DNA of 64,000 nucleotides. Source: Epiperipatus broadwayi. Taxonomy: Eukaryota > Onychophora > Udeonychophora > Euonychophora > Peripatidae. The notes beneath the pieces are model-generated. The model was not told where the DNA came from, did not search any database, and saw only the letters and a list, made by a program, of their open reading frames with translations. The stretch lies in contig JAQFVV010006215.1 in assembly GCA_028023455.1 (NCBI GenBank), positions 7,671,230 to 7,735,229 of the forward strand. Direction: 5' to 3'. The position numbers and the translations under genes are program-made. This document shows, piece after piece, positions 12,209 to 24,476 of the stretch; the first letter of the stretch is position 1, and every line of letters begins with the position of its first letter.

Positions 12209-14904
12209 GTATGCTTAGCATAATTATTGTTTCAAAATTTTGTAAAACTTTTAGCATTGCATTTAAAAAATGTGATTCTGCAAAATATTGCATATGAAAT
12301 TTGGAAATAATAATAAAGAAAAAACAAAATATATGTCTGGCATAAACAGAAGACCTTTTATTAATGATGATTATTTACAGTGCTTTAATATGGAAAAATG
12401 GCTGAACTATTGAATATTGTACAATGTATTAAATTTGTAAATTTTAATATTATTTATGTATGTTCATTTACATTTTTGTTAATTTGTTTACATTTTTGTT
12501 TACAGTGTATAATTTAAACTATGTAGTTTAATACAGTTTAGGTCACAACTTCATTGTATATTTTTGCTTTTAAGTATTGATCAGAACATTACAACAATAT
12601 ATCACAGTCTTGAAATCATTTTGGTGAAAAATTTTTTTTTTTTCGTGTTTGAGTTTTATAATTTTTAATACAGTTTAAAATATTTCATATTTATTAATGT
12701 GGTGGTACAAGTTAATGCATATGTAAGATGCATGATCACTAGTGGGTACCACCAGGCCAAAGCCTGGAACCAGATTTTCAAGGGATAGCCCCGTTCCCAT
12801 CTACAGGTTCCCAAGTTGTGATTTATTTTCTCTAGAAAAACATACAAACCACAATAAAACAATCGTTTATGTATGCAAACATTCACCACATATATAAAAT
12901 TTTATTACTCCCTTTTTAATATATTGAAAAGACAATAAATGGATAACAATTGGTAAATATATTTAATTATTTAAATTAATATATATATATAAATGTAAGA
13001 ATTCGTTTTTCATTAAGTATATTAATCCTATGCATTAAGAAAATCTAATGAAGAGATTCATCATTATCTAATTTCTCACACAAACAATCCTCTTTCTCCT
13101 CAATTAAGGTCGATTACAGTCAGTTTTTACTAAACATGAGGTCTATCTCTAAATGAACATTATATATACTTGTAGAATAAGCAAAAGAACATTCCCAAGA
13201 GATATGCAAAATATTACTTTAAATCCTGGATCAGCAAAGTGTTATAGAATCAGAGTATGTCAATCCCAGCAAGATAACACCAGGAAAAAAACAACAAGTA
13301 AGCAAACTGATTTAATCTAGGCAGAGATTAATTTAATTCAAATTTGCAAATGAGTAAATCCTTCTTTTGACCAGAAAAAGAACTGGATGCACATAACAAG
13401 ATGGTATCTGGTAAGAATATCAAATCTCTCTCTCTCTCATAGTTTATTTAGATAATAACACCCCATAAAAGACACTTAATTCAAACTCTATATTAAAATT
13501 CTAATACATAATCAGCCCTATTGGATAAATTAAATCAACTTTCATTAAATTATCTAGTGACTAAATAGTAATAATAAATACACATAAACAATATAATAGA
13601 TTTATAAAGTACAGATTAACTGATATAATTTATGTAATGATATGCTATCTTATTATTTTTCTTCACTAATATTACTATTTATAATATAATAATTTAAACA
13701 CAATTTCTAAACACTTTCCTTGCAATGAGTCCAATTACACCATAATAGTACAGTCCATATTTTTCCAGTCCACAATTCAGGCATGGTCCATCATACAGGT
13801 TAAAAAGCATGAGACATGTTAGTTGACCTGAGCTTAGGTAGATAACTGGCCAGCTTGCAGATCATTGAGCTGGAATAGACTCTGCTGCTAACTGCACATC
13901 GATTGTTTTTTGTGATAGTTCACTTTCAAAAGTTCACACCAAAATTAGAATTACATCCTCAGCTAGCTGGCTGCAGCATTCTTCCTATGGGCATTGGATA
14001 TCTTTTCCATTCACAGATGTAAAGTCACCTGTGGGAAAGGAATTCCCAGGAAGAATCACAGACATATCTAGCTGGACAACATAGTGTAGCTTGTTTTAAA
14101 AAACAAACAACTCCCTTTCAAAAAAAAAACATTTCTTTTTATAGTATTTGGGAAATTTCCACATCTCCTATTATTTAGTCTTTTTATATTGGGAATTTCA
14201 CATTTTATTTCTAATTTTGGTAACATACACAATAGATATAAAGCCAGTAAATATATTTTTTTCTTATTTCACTTTCTTATTTTCTTATCTGGGTTTAATC
14301 AACTAAATTAATTTTATTATGTGCAATTAGGAAGTCATTTGATTTATAAAATCTAGATAATAATTTGTTGTAGCTTACTTTCACACTAGCACGTATCACT
14401 TCACTGACATTAACTTACCAAAGTCTAATTAAAACATTTTTTTCAAACAAATCTTGATTACTCACTACTTAATGTTATCAATTTATTTTCAGTAATTTAT
14501 TTATTAAATATATAAGTTTTATTAACAATCATAATACATACTATGTGATAAAAATGAATATAAATAAAAATATAAATTATTATGAGATGGAAAAATTCCA
14601 CCTCATCAGTGTTGAGTTTTATATTTTTTTATACAGTTTAAAATATTTCAAATTTATTAAATAATGTACTATAGTGATATTTTGTTGCAAAATTTGTTAT
14701 TTTATGTTTTATGTGCATTTCTGTATTCCACTATAACTTCAATGTTTATAATTCTTCTCAATTCATCATGATCATTTGTAGAAGCCCCTTCATATATTCT
14801 TATCCATAAGTACCAATTTTATAGTTAGTCATTAGACATAGCAATACTAACTTTAGATATTAGATGTATTTTGAGAAAGAAAAATAGTTTTCTTTATCTA
14901 TATA
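12209..14904. other. Intron DNA with possible SINE scrap, no gene seen
   Basis: This is the first part of the 12.1 kb intron. At 12690-12830 a more complex segment contains 'ccaccaggccaaagcctgg', which resembles the tRNA-like box of the SINE copies at 43.8 and 47.3 kb, so a distant relative may sit here. A second complex patch at 13740-14120 has the look of retroelement flank but no coding match. The segment 'tacagtttaaaatatttca' occurs at 12670-12688 and again near 14630. Confidence 0.4.
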
Positions 14905-17900
14905 TACCATATTTTCCTCAAAATAAGACCTAATCAGAAAATAAGCCCTAACATGATTTTTCAGTAATATAAGCCCTAGTTAAGATTGCCAGATAGATAG
15001 ATGGCTTTTGTTTGCCATGGTTGAAACACACGATGCATGTATTGAATTATAAAGTAATGAATGTGCAAACAAACAATATTATTGACATTAATGCTTTAAA
15101 TAAATGGTAATATATATATATATACACACTTAACAGATACCTGAAATACGTTTTAGTGGCATTAAATATCATGTATTTTATAACATATATTTTATTAAAA
15201 CAATGGAAGTGATTTTAATAATCAAAGTTAGCTTAAATTAAATCATTAATCTTTCTTCTAAAGAAAAGTTTTTAAAAAGAGCACCAGAGCAAAGATATTA
15301 CCAGTAATTTGAAAAATGTTTACCATGTGAACACTTGATAATGGATGGCCATGGGTGTGTCATATATGAATCAATTCAATATATCATATATTATAATGGA
15401 TGTACTCAGTGATGATATCCCAAATTTCCAAGAACTGGTTCTCTAAAGGTAGGTTGTATTTAAGAACCTATTCTGTTTATTTTTCTGCTTTCTAAGCCAT
15501 GGAAGCAAATCACTTCTTGGTTTCATAGCTAAACGTTTTTGGCAACTTCTCAGAAATTTTGCATGCCCCTCCCTCCATACACAAAAAAGTGCAGCAGTGC
15601 ACATGCACACTATGATGTTCTTTGCAATATCACTTATGGAATCAAAAAGAATTAAACCATTTTTATAATTGGAAAAAAACTTATTTATTTGGCAAGATAT
15701 TTCCATATTGACATTCTATTTGCATCATATGTCTCTTCAGGTTAAGAATGCTTTTTGACTCTAGCATCATCAGCTGTGTTGTGATTTCTTAGCCATACTT
15801 GAACTAAGTCACTGCAGTCCCAACAATCTAATGGAAGACCTATCTAATTTATTACTAGAAGATTTGCCATATTTTTCACTTTAAGATGATTTCTTTTATC
15901 TGAATAAATTGCGTTCATCACAGAAAACCTTTATTCAGCCTCTATGGAACTCACAACAATGGTTATGATTATATTTTTAACACTTTGGATAGTTTCAGGT
16001 ACAACATGTTTCTGGTGATTTTTTATAACATTTTCAACATAATCATGGAAATCATTAACTGAAATCTCATGAGGAAATACTTTGTAAAAATCTGGTAATT
16101 TCTCTTCAAATTTTTTCCAGGGAACTATAACTTCTTTCAGATTTCAAGCATCTGGATTCACGCTTTTAATTAATTGATGAATTTTATGCTTTCTATCTTG
16201 AATATCATTATTTATGCTATTACAATCCATTAATCTTAATGTCATATTTGTTGTCACTACATTCAGTACTTTTTGATGGGGAAGACTCACACATTTGTTG
16301 TCTTCAACAAAATTAATATGCAGGAATTCCTTAGAAGAGCTAGTTTCATTTATTATTTTTTTATAAGTACCACTCTTCTCTCTGATATTCAAATGCTTTA
16401 ATTGTTCTCTTAATCAATTGTTCAGTATGAAGTATATTTACACTTTTTCCTTGAAGAGCATCTGCCAACAAAGACATTTCTTGTAGTGTATCGATTATTA
16501 AAGCCAGATCTCTCATAAAATATTTGTTGGCAAGATGTTTAGCCATTATAGAAAATTTCTTATTAGTAGAAAAAAAATCATCCAGTGCTGGATAGGCTCA
16601 CCATGTTGCAACTGCTGATCTATGACTGCATGCTGCCCATCTTGGGTCAAAAACTCTACCAATTTTTAAAATTTCAATTCCCAAATTGGTTGAAATTTTA
16701 TTCAGTGCCATTTGGTTTTTATTAGACTGATGGAAGATTTTGTATATTTCATCAATAAATGCTTTAAAGTGATTCATTTGCTTTATGTCTTTGATAGAAT
16801 TATCCAGCATAAGCTGAAGGCGATGGCTCAAACAATGCCAAATAATAAACTCAGGATATTGATTTTTTATTTTAACATTCACTCCTGACCACCTTCCTTG
16901 GATCATACTTGCTCCATCTGAACAAAATCCAATCAAATTATTCTTTAAACATGGATTATCAAATCCTACTAAATGCACACTTTGTAGTAGAGCAGTGTAA
17001 ATGGTTTCAGCATCTATGTTTTGTAATTCCACTAAATCTACAAAAATTGTTGGTAAAAAATCTATATCTTCAACCTTAATAAAAATGATAAGGACTGGCT
17101 TGTATGATATTGTTGATACCTCATTAATTGTAACACGTCTTTAAATTCTGATCTATTATTTTTCTAAACACTTTATTTTTAATGTATTTTGCAATGTGCT
17201 CAACAATTTTGACAGCTGCGAATTGAGAATGGAGTTCCACTCCCATACCTAACTAATTCTATCAAATGTTCAATATCAGAAAACGGTCAGTTTGGTTTTG
17301 CTAAAGTGCAAACCATATTGAAAATTTTACAAGTGGAGCTCATAAAACTTTTTATGAGCTTTGTCTATGGATTTGGAAATTGCATTTTTTGCACTTTCTT
17401 TAAATTGCAACACACATATCTGGTCTGCTTTTGATGAAAAGTGTTCCTTTATTTTTTTTGAAGAGAGGCTTGTTGAATCAATTTATTTTTTTCACTTGGA
17501 ACAATATTACATCTTCTCCATTCTTTTGACACATGAGCTGCCTTTACTTTTATTGACTCGATTTTGGTATAGATATCACACCCAAGCTTTTTTCCAATAA
17601 TAAGTAAAATACAATATTTTTCTTTGAATTCATTGGCTTATTTCATATTCCAGCACTCAGGAAGGTCACTATCTACATTTATTTTATATGCATCTTATGT
17701 ACTTTTGGAACTGGACAGCTTATTTGTGTTGTCAACATTATTTTCTGTATATGAAGAAACAGAAAACAAAACTTGATTCAAAATATCATCCTTTACTATC
17801 GTTTTCGATTCTGTATCAGTTTTTGGATCTTTTATGAAGAAATCCGATATTGTTTGGCGTTTTTGTTTAATTTCTTGTGAAGGGTTTATTTTTATTATAT

Positions 17901-19399
17901 TTTCATGTTACATTGGCCTTAAAAAAAACCTATCTAATTAATTGATTTTTAATACAAATGAGTGGTAACAAATCATAAAACTTAAATAAAATAGTAAAAT
18001 TTAAAAAAAGAAAAAGGAAAAAAAAAATTTGAAAACGAGTCATGCCATTTGATGAGCCATCTTCTTGCCAAGTTATTCTAGAAAAAATATGTTGAACTCA
18101 TTGATAAAAAAAAAGACACACTGTTATACCAGATATAGCAAACTAAATGAAAATAATGTACTATAAACTTACTACAGCTGGTCATCCATTAAATTTACTA
18201 ATCAAATAAAAACAAATCCTGCATGATAAATATGTAAGTGAAGAAATAAAATATTTAAATAAAAAATAAAAGTTAAATAAATATTTAAAACAACGTCGGT
18301 ACAACAAAATCATTGGAACAATGGTTTTATATTACTATTTATTTTTGCAATGATATGTTCTTTTGAATGAAGTTATTTTATCTTTAAAGTAAAATAATTT
18401 CAGCAAGAGTAAATTTCATTAAATACATAAATACATTTGTGCCAAATTCATTTCTAATTTTTAATTTTAATAATGCCTCTGTTAAATGTAAATAAACTAA
18501 TAGTTAATTAATTTCTTACTTACCTTGTGTAAAAATTAAATATGGATTCATTTATCATTAATAAAATAACACTTTTTATTTGTATACTTTTAAAGAAACT
18601 AATTTGAATGTGATAAATAATGGATTTAATTACTTAAAACAAAACTGTTGTGAATTATTACTTGCAGAATAATTCTTAATCATTCAAATTTCATCGCACA
18701 TATCACACGTTCCAAGTGTCCAAGTGCAATATCGTATAGTCGAATTATTATGGGGAAATCATTTTGAACCCAATCTGTTCAAAAAGAATCATTGTTACAT
18801 TAGATATAACAAAAAAAAAAAAAAATACAAATAATGTTCTAGATTATTGTTGGAAACAATTAAGTAATTTGTTAATTCAACTTGTTTTTAGGATAAAAAT
18901 AATAAAATTTATTTTCGGATAATTTAACTACTGGTTCGCTAATTGGATATCATCACTGGGTGTACCTAATGTGCATGTCTGAAATACAGAAACATTTTCT
19001 GAATTTTTGTGCTTGCATTTTTTTTTTTTTTGTTGCTTTTGTGTCAACAAACCATTCTGAATTTTAATCATTTTTGTTACCACTCCTAGGTTGCAAGTTT
19101 TCAATTCACACTTGATTTAATGATAAATTTAAATGGAATATTTTGATCACCAGGTAGGATGAATGCAAAAAGAAAGCTATTTTGGTAAGTAGAAGAAAGG
19201 AAGTGTGAGGGGCTTCCGGGGTAAGAATCTTACAGCTTTTTGTAAAGAGAAGTCCTTAAATAAAATACATTTTTGTACTTGAATAAATGTAGATTTTTGT
19301 ATGTGAAAAATTAAGACATTCCCTCAAAATAAGCCCTATGGTGTCTTTTTGAGTAAAAATTAATATAAGATTCAGTCTTAATCTCAAGGAAACATGGTA
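14905..19399 (-). mobile_element. Degenerate hAT DNA transposon, about 4.5 kb
   Basis: The left end reads 'taccatattttcctcaaaat' and the right end, on the minus strand, begins 'taccatgtttccttgagatt': imperfect terminal inverted repeats of at least 28 bp. Both ends also contain AATAAG(C/A)C-type subterminal motifs, several times. A broken hAT transposase lies between them on the minus strand. An exact 8-bp target duplication is not visible ('tatatata' against 'tagttatt' if the ends are set at CCAT), in keeping with an old insertion. It sits inside the host intron in antisense orientation. Confidence 0.75.
15740..17930 (-). pseudogene. hAT-family transposase pseudogene
   Basis: Minus-strand fragments in several frames line up with a hAT transposase of the vertebrate-ZNF862/KIAA1586-like kind. 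From the N terminus: 'QTISDFFIKDPK' near 17.85 kb, 'VKAAHVSKEW' near 17.53 kb, then the best-preserved part at 16598-17032 with 'GFCSDGASMIQGR' and 'WHCLSHRLQLMLDNS' of the RNase H-fold core, and 'RWAACSHRSAVATW', the conserved insertion-domain end. At about 15.76-16.1 kb 'RFSVMNAIYSDKRNHLKVKN' is the hATC dimerisation motif. Frames break at several points (for instance 17032, 16546 and 16140) and there are internal stops, so no transposase can be made. The gene is the cargo of the element bounded by the inverted ends at 14905 and 19399. Confidence 0.85.
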
Positions 19400-21076
19400 G
19401 TTATTATTTTAGGTGAATTTTATGTCAAAGATAATTAATTAACTTTTAAAAATGATTGTTATTTAAATAACTGTTGTTGTTTTTTTAAATTAACTTTTTA
19501 ACAAAATTTATGAGCAATTAATAAATGTTTTTAAGTTTATCTAAAATTTATTCTTCTAACTTTTTTTCATTTTTTTGGGTTTGTTCAATACAATTTCATT
19601 TATGTTAATTTTATTTAACAAGATTAAATGAAATTTTAAAAAAATATTAAAAATATTGATAGTTTGTACTTTGATGTATAAAATATTTACTTTTGTTAAA
19701 AGTTATCAATTGCAAATGGAAAGGATACTCTAATTTCTCTTTGAGGCTTTTAAGAAACTGAGCAAGAAATTTCTAATGTTTATTCCATATATTCTAGTTA
19801 TTGCAGCTGTTATTACTATATGATTATTTATGTAGTAAATGAATTTAGATGGGATGCTCACTCACACATATCAGCCAACTTGATGAATTTATTGGCTTTT
19901 TAAAGTCTGAGTTTGACATCAGAAAACACTATACTGTAGTCTTTTTTCTCAGTTGCCTGATAATTCTTAAATTGAATTATGAATTGAGTTTACTTAAAGG
20001 CAGGATGAATATGTTAGATATTTATAATCATGATAGACAAAACAATTATTGCTCATATTTCTAAGAGGCTGTATAGTGGTCAGCTGAAACAGTAGCTGGT
20101 GGCAAAAAGTGGAGAGTGCTAAGAATTTTCTGATTGTGGACCCAGGCTTCCATTTGATGATGATCTTTTATTTAACAACTTACAAATGCAGACTACTTTT
20201 AAGTAAAGGAAGATTTCATGAATTAAAAAAAGACTTATCTGTCATTAGACTTAGTGCAGTTGGAAGAAAAGATAAAGAGTAGTGGACATGTAATTTACTA
20301 TAAAGACACAACTATTGGAAGCACAAATCATTGTCAATTAAATAAGACACATTTTAAAAATGAATACACAAAGTTTATTATTTAAATTTTATTTTACAAT
20401 CAATTGTTTTCTGTTATTTCGTGAGTAATATTTCTGCATATGTATTTACTTGCATGATAAATTATTTATATAGTTTCACAATTATCTAAAAATAAAATAA
20501 ATTGATAGATAACAAATCTGACCCATTTATAGAAAATGATTTTAGAAATAATATATTAGATTTGGAAATAATGAAATTAAAATTTATAAAATATTTAAAG
20601 GATTTTTGATAAAAAATTTAAAAAATTAATACATATAAATATATTTATTTATGAGTTTGAAGTAAATACTCGTTTAGAAATCTTCAAAATAAAGTATAAA
20701 GTCAATAAATAGGATGCCCTGGACAGAGACTATTTGCAATTGAGGTCATAGGGAATATTGTCTGAATGGGTTTCATTTAAAAACTTCTTTCTTCAGCATT
20801 AAAAAACAAACAAACAAAAAAAAAAAACCATTCATAATATAATAAGAATGAAATATATTTAAAAAGATACAACAAAATGAATGATTTTTCAGGTATTTGA
20901 AATCTTTATATATATATATATATTACACTTTGATATGCCAATTCTCTGTACTGACAATTTTGAAATCAATCACTTCAGATAAATAAATTAATAATTGTTA
21001 ATACTCATTTATTAAATTATAGATTATCCCTAGTCCAGATATAAACTTTAAATCTAATAAAGATTAATATATATAT
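19400..21076. other. Intron DNA, no gene seen
   Basis: AT-rich intron. The 71-codon plus frame at 19849-20064 has no family resemblance and no usable splice context. A (TA)n run lies near 20905-20925. Nothing else is supported. Confidence 0.4.
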
Positions 21077-21338
21077 AAAATTAAGAGCATGCTAATTAGC
21101 TCTAAACAAGCTTCTTTTTTTTTAATATATGGAGTATCTGAATGAAGTTCAGGTCCATATGATTTTTTCAGTTGGAGAGCTGACTTTAAAGACATGTAGA
21201 TGTCTAAAAGTTTTAGATCTTCTTCTAACAATTAACTTTTAGATAAAAATGATTTGAATGCCTTCTTTTGTAGTAGCATTTATCATAAATTAAAAAAAAA
21301 AAAGCTTGTTTAGAGCTAATTAGCATGCTCTTAATTTT
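21077..21338. repeat. 262-bp fold-back with a near-perfect outer stem of about 40 bp
   Basis: The left end 'aaaattaagagcatgctaat' is the reverse complement of the right end at 21319-21338, and pairing continues through 'tagctctaaacaagctt'. The inside, about 170 bp, contains a smaller inverted pair around 'ctaaaagttttag' and 'ctttttag'. There is no open frame. It is a MITE-like or fold-back element; no target duplication is clear. Confidence 0.65.
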
Positions 21339-21929
21339 ACATATTTGTAAGTGCAAGCTATATATAAGTCATGTGACATCTGACTTATTATTATTACTCT
21401 TATATATATATATTTAATCAAGTGCAAACACATGGAATAGATAATCCAACTTCATTTCTCTTTTTATGTAGAATATTTTTTTTAGTGTCAAAATTTCAAC
21501 TTCAACTCACATTTGTGAAACACCTGAAAAAAATAACTGCCTCTCAAGATTCATATTATGCTCAACCAGCTCTTTTCACTTGTTCCAGGTCATAATCTAC
21601 CATACCTATTTGCATCATTTGTACAAAGTGAGCTGGTTTCAGTTTGTGATGCATCTCTTGGGTCATTTCTCTTTTTTAGATGTCTTTATTTATACAATTC
21701 AAGACTATGTGATGAAGTGAAGGTTTTGAATCTATTCAAAAAACTTCTATATACATAAATATTTAGCAAAAACTGCATGAAAATGGTATTTATAAAAAGT
21801 CTGATTTATACTTGAAAACCATCATTTTTTAATAGCAAACATTTTATTAATTTATTCTATACTTTTTCATTCTGAAAAAATATAGGTACATATCATACTT
21901 CATAATTATTCTTGGAAAAAGTCTAGTCA

Positions 21930-22045
21930 TATGCTGAGAGTTTTTAACTATGACAGATTGAAACTGTAAGGAAAATAAAGGAGTAATTATATAGAAAAGT
22001 TGCATTAATGTGTATATGAGGAGAGAATATAAGAGTTTAATATAT
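21930..22045 (+). repeat. Single copy of the hammerhead-tail repeat (family B)
   Basis: From 21965 the sequence 'aggaaaataaaggagtaatt' and what follows ('ttgcattaatgtgtatatga') match the outer tail of the 11.5-11.8 kb insertion. Just upstream, 'ctgagag' at 21934 and 'gacagattgaaac' at 21952-21964 stand where the two boxes of the hammerhead core should be, but the stem is lost. This copy has no inverted partner. Confidence 0.55.
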
Positions 22046-23284
22046 ACAGATTGATTATACAGTCAAAAATGCTAAACAAATATATTGTCATGTGCAATAG
22101 TAAGCCAGGGAAATATTAAAATGATTGTGAAAATTAAATAATTTTCATTTCTAACAATTCAAAATTAAAATAATTCATACAAATTATTCTCTTTATCTAA
22201 TATGAATAACTATAATTATTTTATTATTAATAGCTAAACTTAGCACAATGTATGTTTTTAAATTGAAATATAACACATAATATCATGTTAAATGGTTTTT
22301 TTTTAAACATAAAATTAGAAGTTTTTTCATAAAAAATTATAAGCCTGGAAAAATCGTCAAACACACAAGTGATATAACATAGCTACTCCTTGTCCAATGT
22401 TATCTGTAACAGTGTTAGTTGCTATCACTTTATATACTGTATGACTTTAAAAATCTTATTTTATTTATTATATCTCATTTTTTCAAGAATTTTATTTATA
22501 TTTGCCCCAATTTTATTCCTAAGTTATCATTTATTTACTCTTTTTTATAATCTTTTTTAATTATCAAATTTCACATTTTTATTTTTTATTCTTTCTTTAT
22601 TAATATTGTTACATTCTAATATTAAATATTAAACATTTTCTGTCTCAAATTTGCATAAATTATGAGACAATTCTTTTTTGACAAGACTTCAGAAGTTTTT
22701 TTTATATGGAAAGCAATGTGCACAGAAATCCTGTTAACCAAGAATATCTTATTTATTTTAGTTTCTTTATTTGGAGATTGTCATCAGAACATATATCGTT
22801 TTCTTCCCCTCCATTAATCTATTATAAAGAGAAATGACTTTAGTGGTTATGAATTTTGTAAAAGGACTACAAAATACTGTACATATTGCTTTCAAGTAAG
22901 TAATAATATTCTACAAGAAAACTAAACAAATCTTTTAGTAAAAACAGGCAATAAACCTTTTATTCATATTCAATTATTTCTGTACTTCACTGACCTATTA
23001 AATCTTTATTACATATAAAAAACAATACAGAATTTCATTTTATTATATATGCTTAACATAGACCAAGAAGATTAGTGGAATTATGAGAAAGTGAATTATA
23101 ACTATAGGAATGTACAGATTTCATTTGCCTAAAAAAAACCACATGTATCCATTAAGTTCTTAAAATTCAGTTGATCCTTTTCAATAGTGATTCCTTTAGT
23201 AAAGGAAATCTATACCTTCCCGCAGTTATAATTATTTCTGTTTTCACTAATATTATTGATCTATATTACATATATAAAACACAA
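22046..23284. other. Intron DNA, no gene seen
   Basis: AT-rich with T-rich and A-rich tracts. No coding block, RNA gene or structured repeat was recognised. Confidence 0.4.
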
Positions 23285-23395
23285 TGTTTAAATTTATTAC
23301 GCATATATATATACACACACACTCTAACAGCTATCTGAAATATGTTTTAATGGCATTAAATATGGCGTATTTTATAACATATATTTTTTTATAAT
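23285..23395 (+). repeat. Fragment shared with the hAT element's left non-coding part
   Basis: The blocks 'ctgaaatatgttttaatggc' and 'attaaatatggcgtatttta' match 15140-15200 ('ctgaaatacgttttagtggc', then 'attaaatatcatgtatttta') in the same orientation, next to (TA)n/(CA)n microsatellites in both places. Either this is a scrap of another hAT copy or both sites received the same small repeat. Confidence 0.55.
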
Positions 23396-23849
23396 CAGTA
23401 TTTTTCAATTCTTAAAATGTTGTACTAAATAATTACACAAAATTTACAGTCTTGTATGTTAAATTCTTGCCTGAAGGCAGATTGAGTAACTAATCTATAA
23501 CAATATTAGTCACATAATAATATCGGATAAGTATTGGTAATAATTTTGTCATTACTGTTTCTTTTTTTAGATTCTAAAAACTTTATAAAATTTATTTTTG
23601 CATACTTTATTCTAGCATCTACAATTTAGAGTAATAGTGTAAACTTTGAACCTTTTATTATTAAAATATAAACTTCCCCACCTTCAATCATACATCTGGA
23701 GTATAAGGATTCCACTAGTTTTTCCCAATTTTATTATATATATAATATTCAAATATAAGTATATTAATTTAATATTCTCCCTATCCCTCTTCTGTGTATT
23801 AAGGTCATATATGTAAGGGGTTAGAGTGACTTAAAGTCAACATGGGTAT

Positions 23850-24168
23850 GACAATAATATTGGCATTAACAAGGGCCTTGAGTATTGCATCATCAGATTT
23901 TCAATGATATGGATGACTGAAGTTGGAGCATGGAGAGGATTGAAGTTTGTCCATTAAAGTTTGAAGATTTTCTATCTTAATATAAACTGAGCACTGATTG
24001 TATATATGTGTGTGAAATGGTGATCTGGACCAATTTATGAGTGCTGGTTCAGCACAAAATACATATATTGGAGATCTTTTTCATACGTATATGGTCATGC
24101 ATGTCAGTTGTATAAGATGGATTGCACAGTTATGGGAGTTTGAAAGTCTGAGTTCAAGTCCCTTCTAA
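23850..24168 (+). repeat. tRNA-like dispersed repeat (family A), copy 3, single
   Basis: The order is the same as in 1776-2073: 'caagggccttgagtattg', 'gatatggatgactgaag', 'aagtttgtccattaaagttt', 'attggagatc', and a terminal 'gagttcaagtccct' (24150-24163) like a pol III B box. A (TA)n tract follows directly, as expected for an insertion tail or target. It ends about 150 bp before a host exon and is in the sense orientation. Confidence 0.6.
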
Positions 24169-24321
24169 TTATATATATATATATATTAGCATTTAGTAAT
24201 AATTAATAACATATTGCCATACTATTTTTTTGACTTTTTAGAAATAGTTTATTTTCTTAATTTATATTTGTAAATGTACATATTTAAGCACAGATAAATA
24301 AAATCTTTCTTTTTAAATTAG

Positions 24322-24476
24322 GTAAAGTTGTGTTAACATTTGATGCTGCACCGGTATCAGCAATCAACCTGGGTATAAAAACTTGCAATAGTCTTAATGA
24401 TATTTTTAATGTCACAATGGATGCATCTGTGAATAGATATGCTGTTGTTGTGGCTCAACCTCTTGATCATTTATTG
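24322..24476 (+). CDS. Cadherin-repeat gene, exon (155 nt, phase 1-0)
   Basis: The acceptor is 'tttaaattag' and the donor is ttg|gtaaat. With the single base left from the 12146-12208 exon it reads G, then 51 codons starting 'KVVLTFDAAPVSAINLG' and ending 'YAVVVAQPLDHLL'. The pattern is that of the middle of a cadherin repeat: beta-strand B, then 'IFNVTMDAS' (F-x-V-x-x-x-x-G region), then the strand leading to the LDRE box. Here that box reads L-D-H-L, so the glutamate calcium ligand of canonical L-D-R-E is missing. The next exon is in phase 0 and continues the domain. This exon alone is strongly protein-like; the frame ends exactly at the donor. Confidence 0.85.

Noticed and set aside
12081-12293. 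70-codon minus frame over the first cadherin exon
   Set aside because: It is a shadow of the plus-strand exon; splice borders and phase support the plus strand only.
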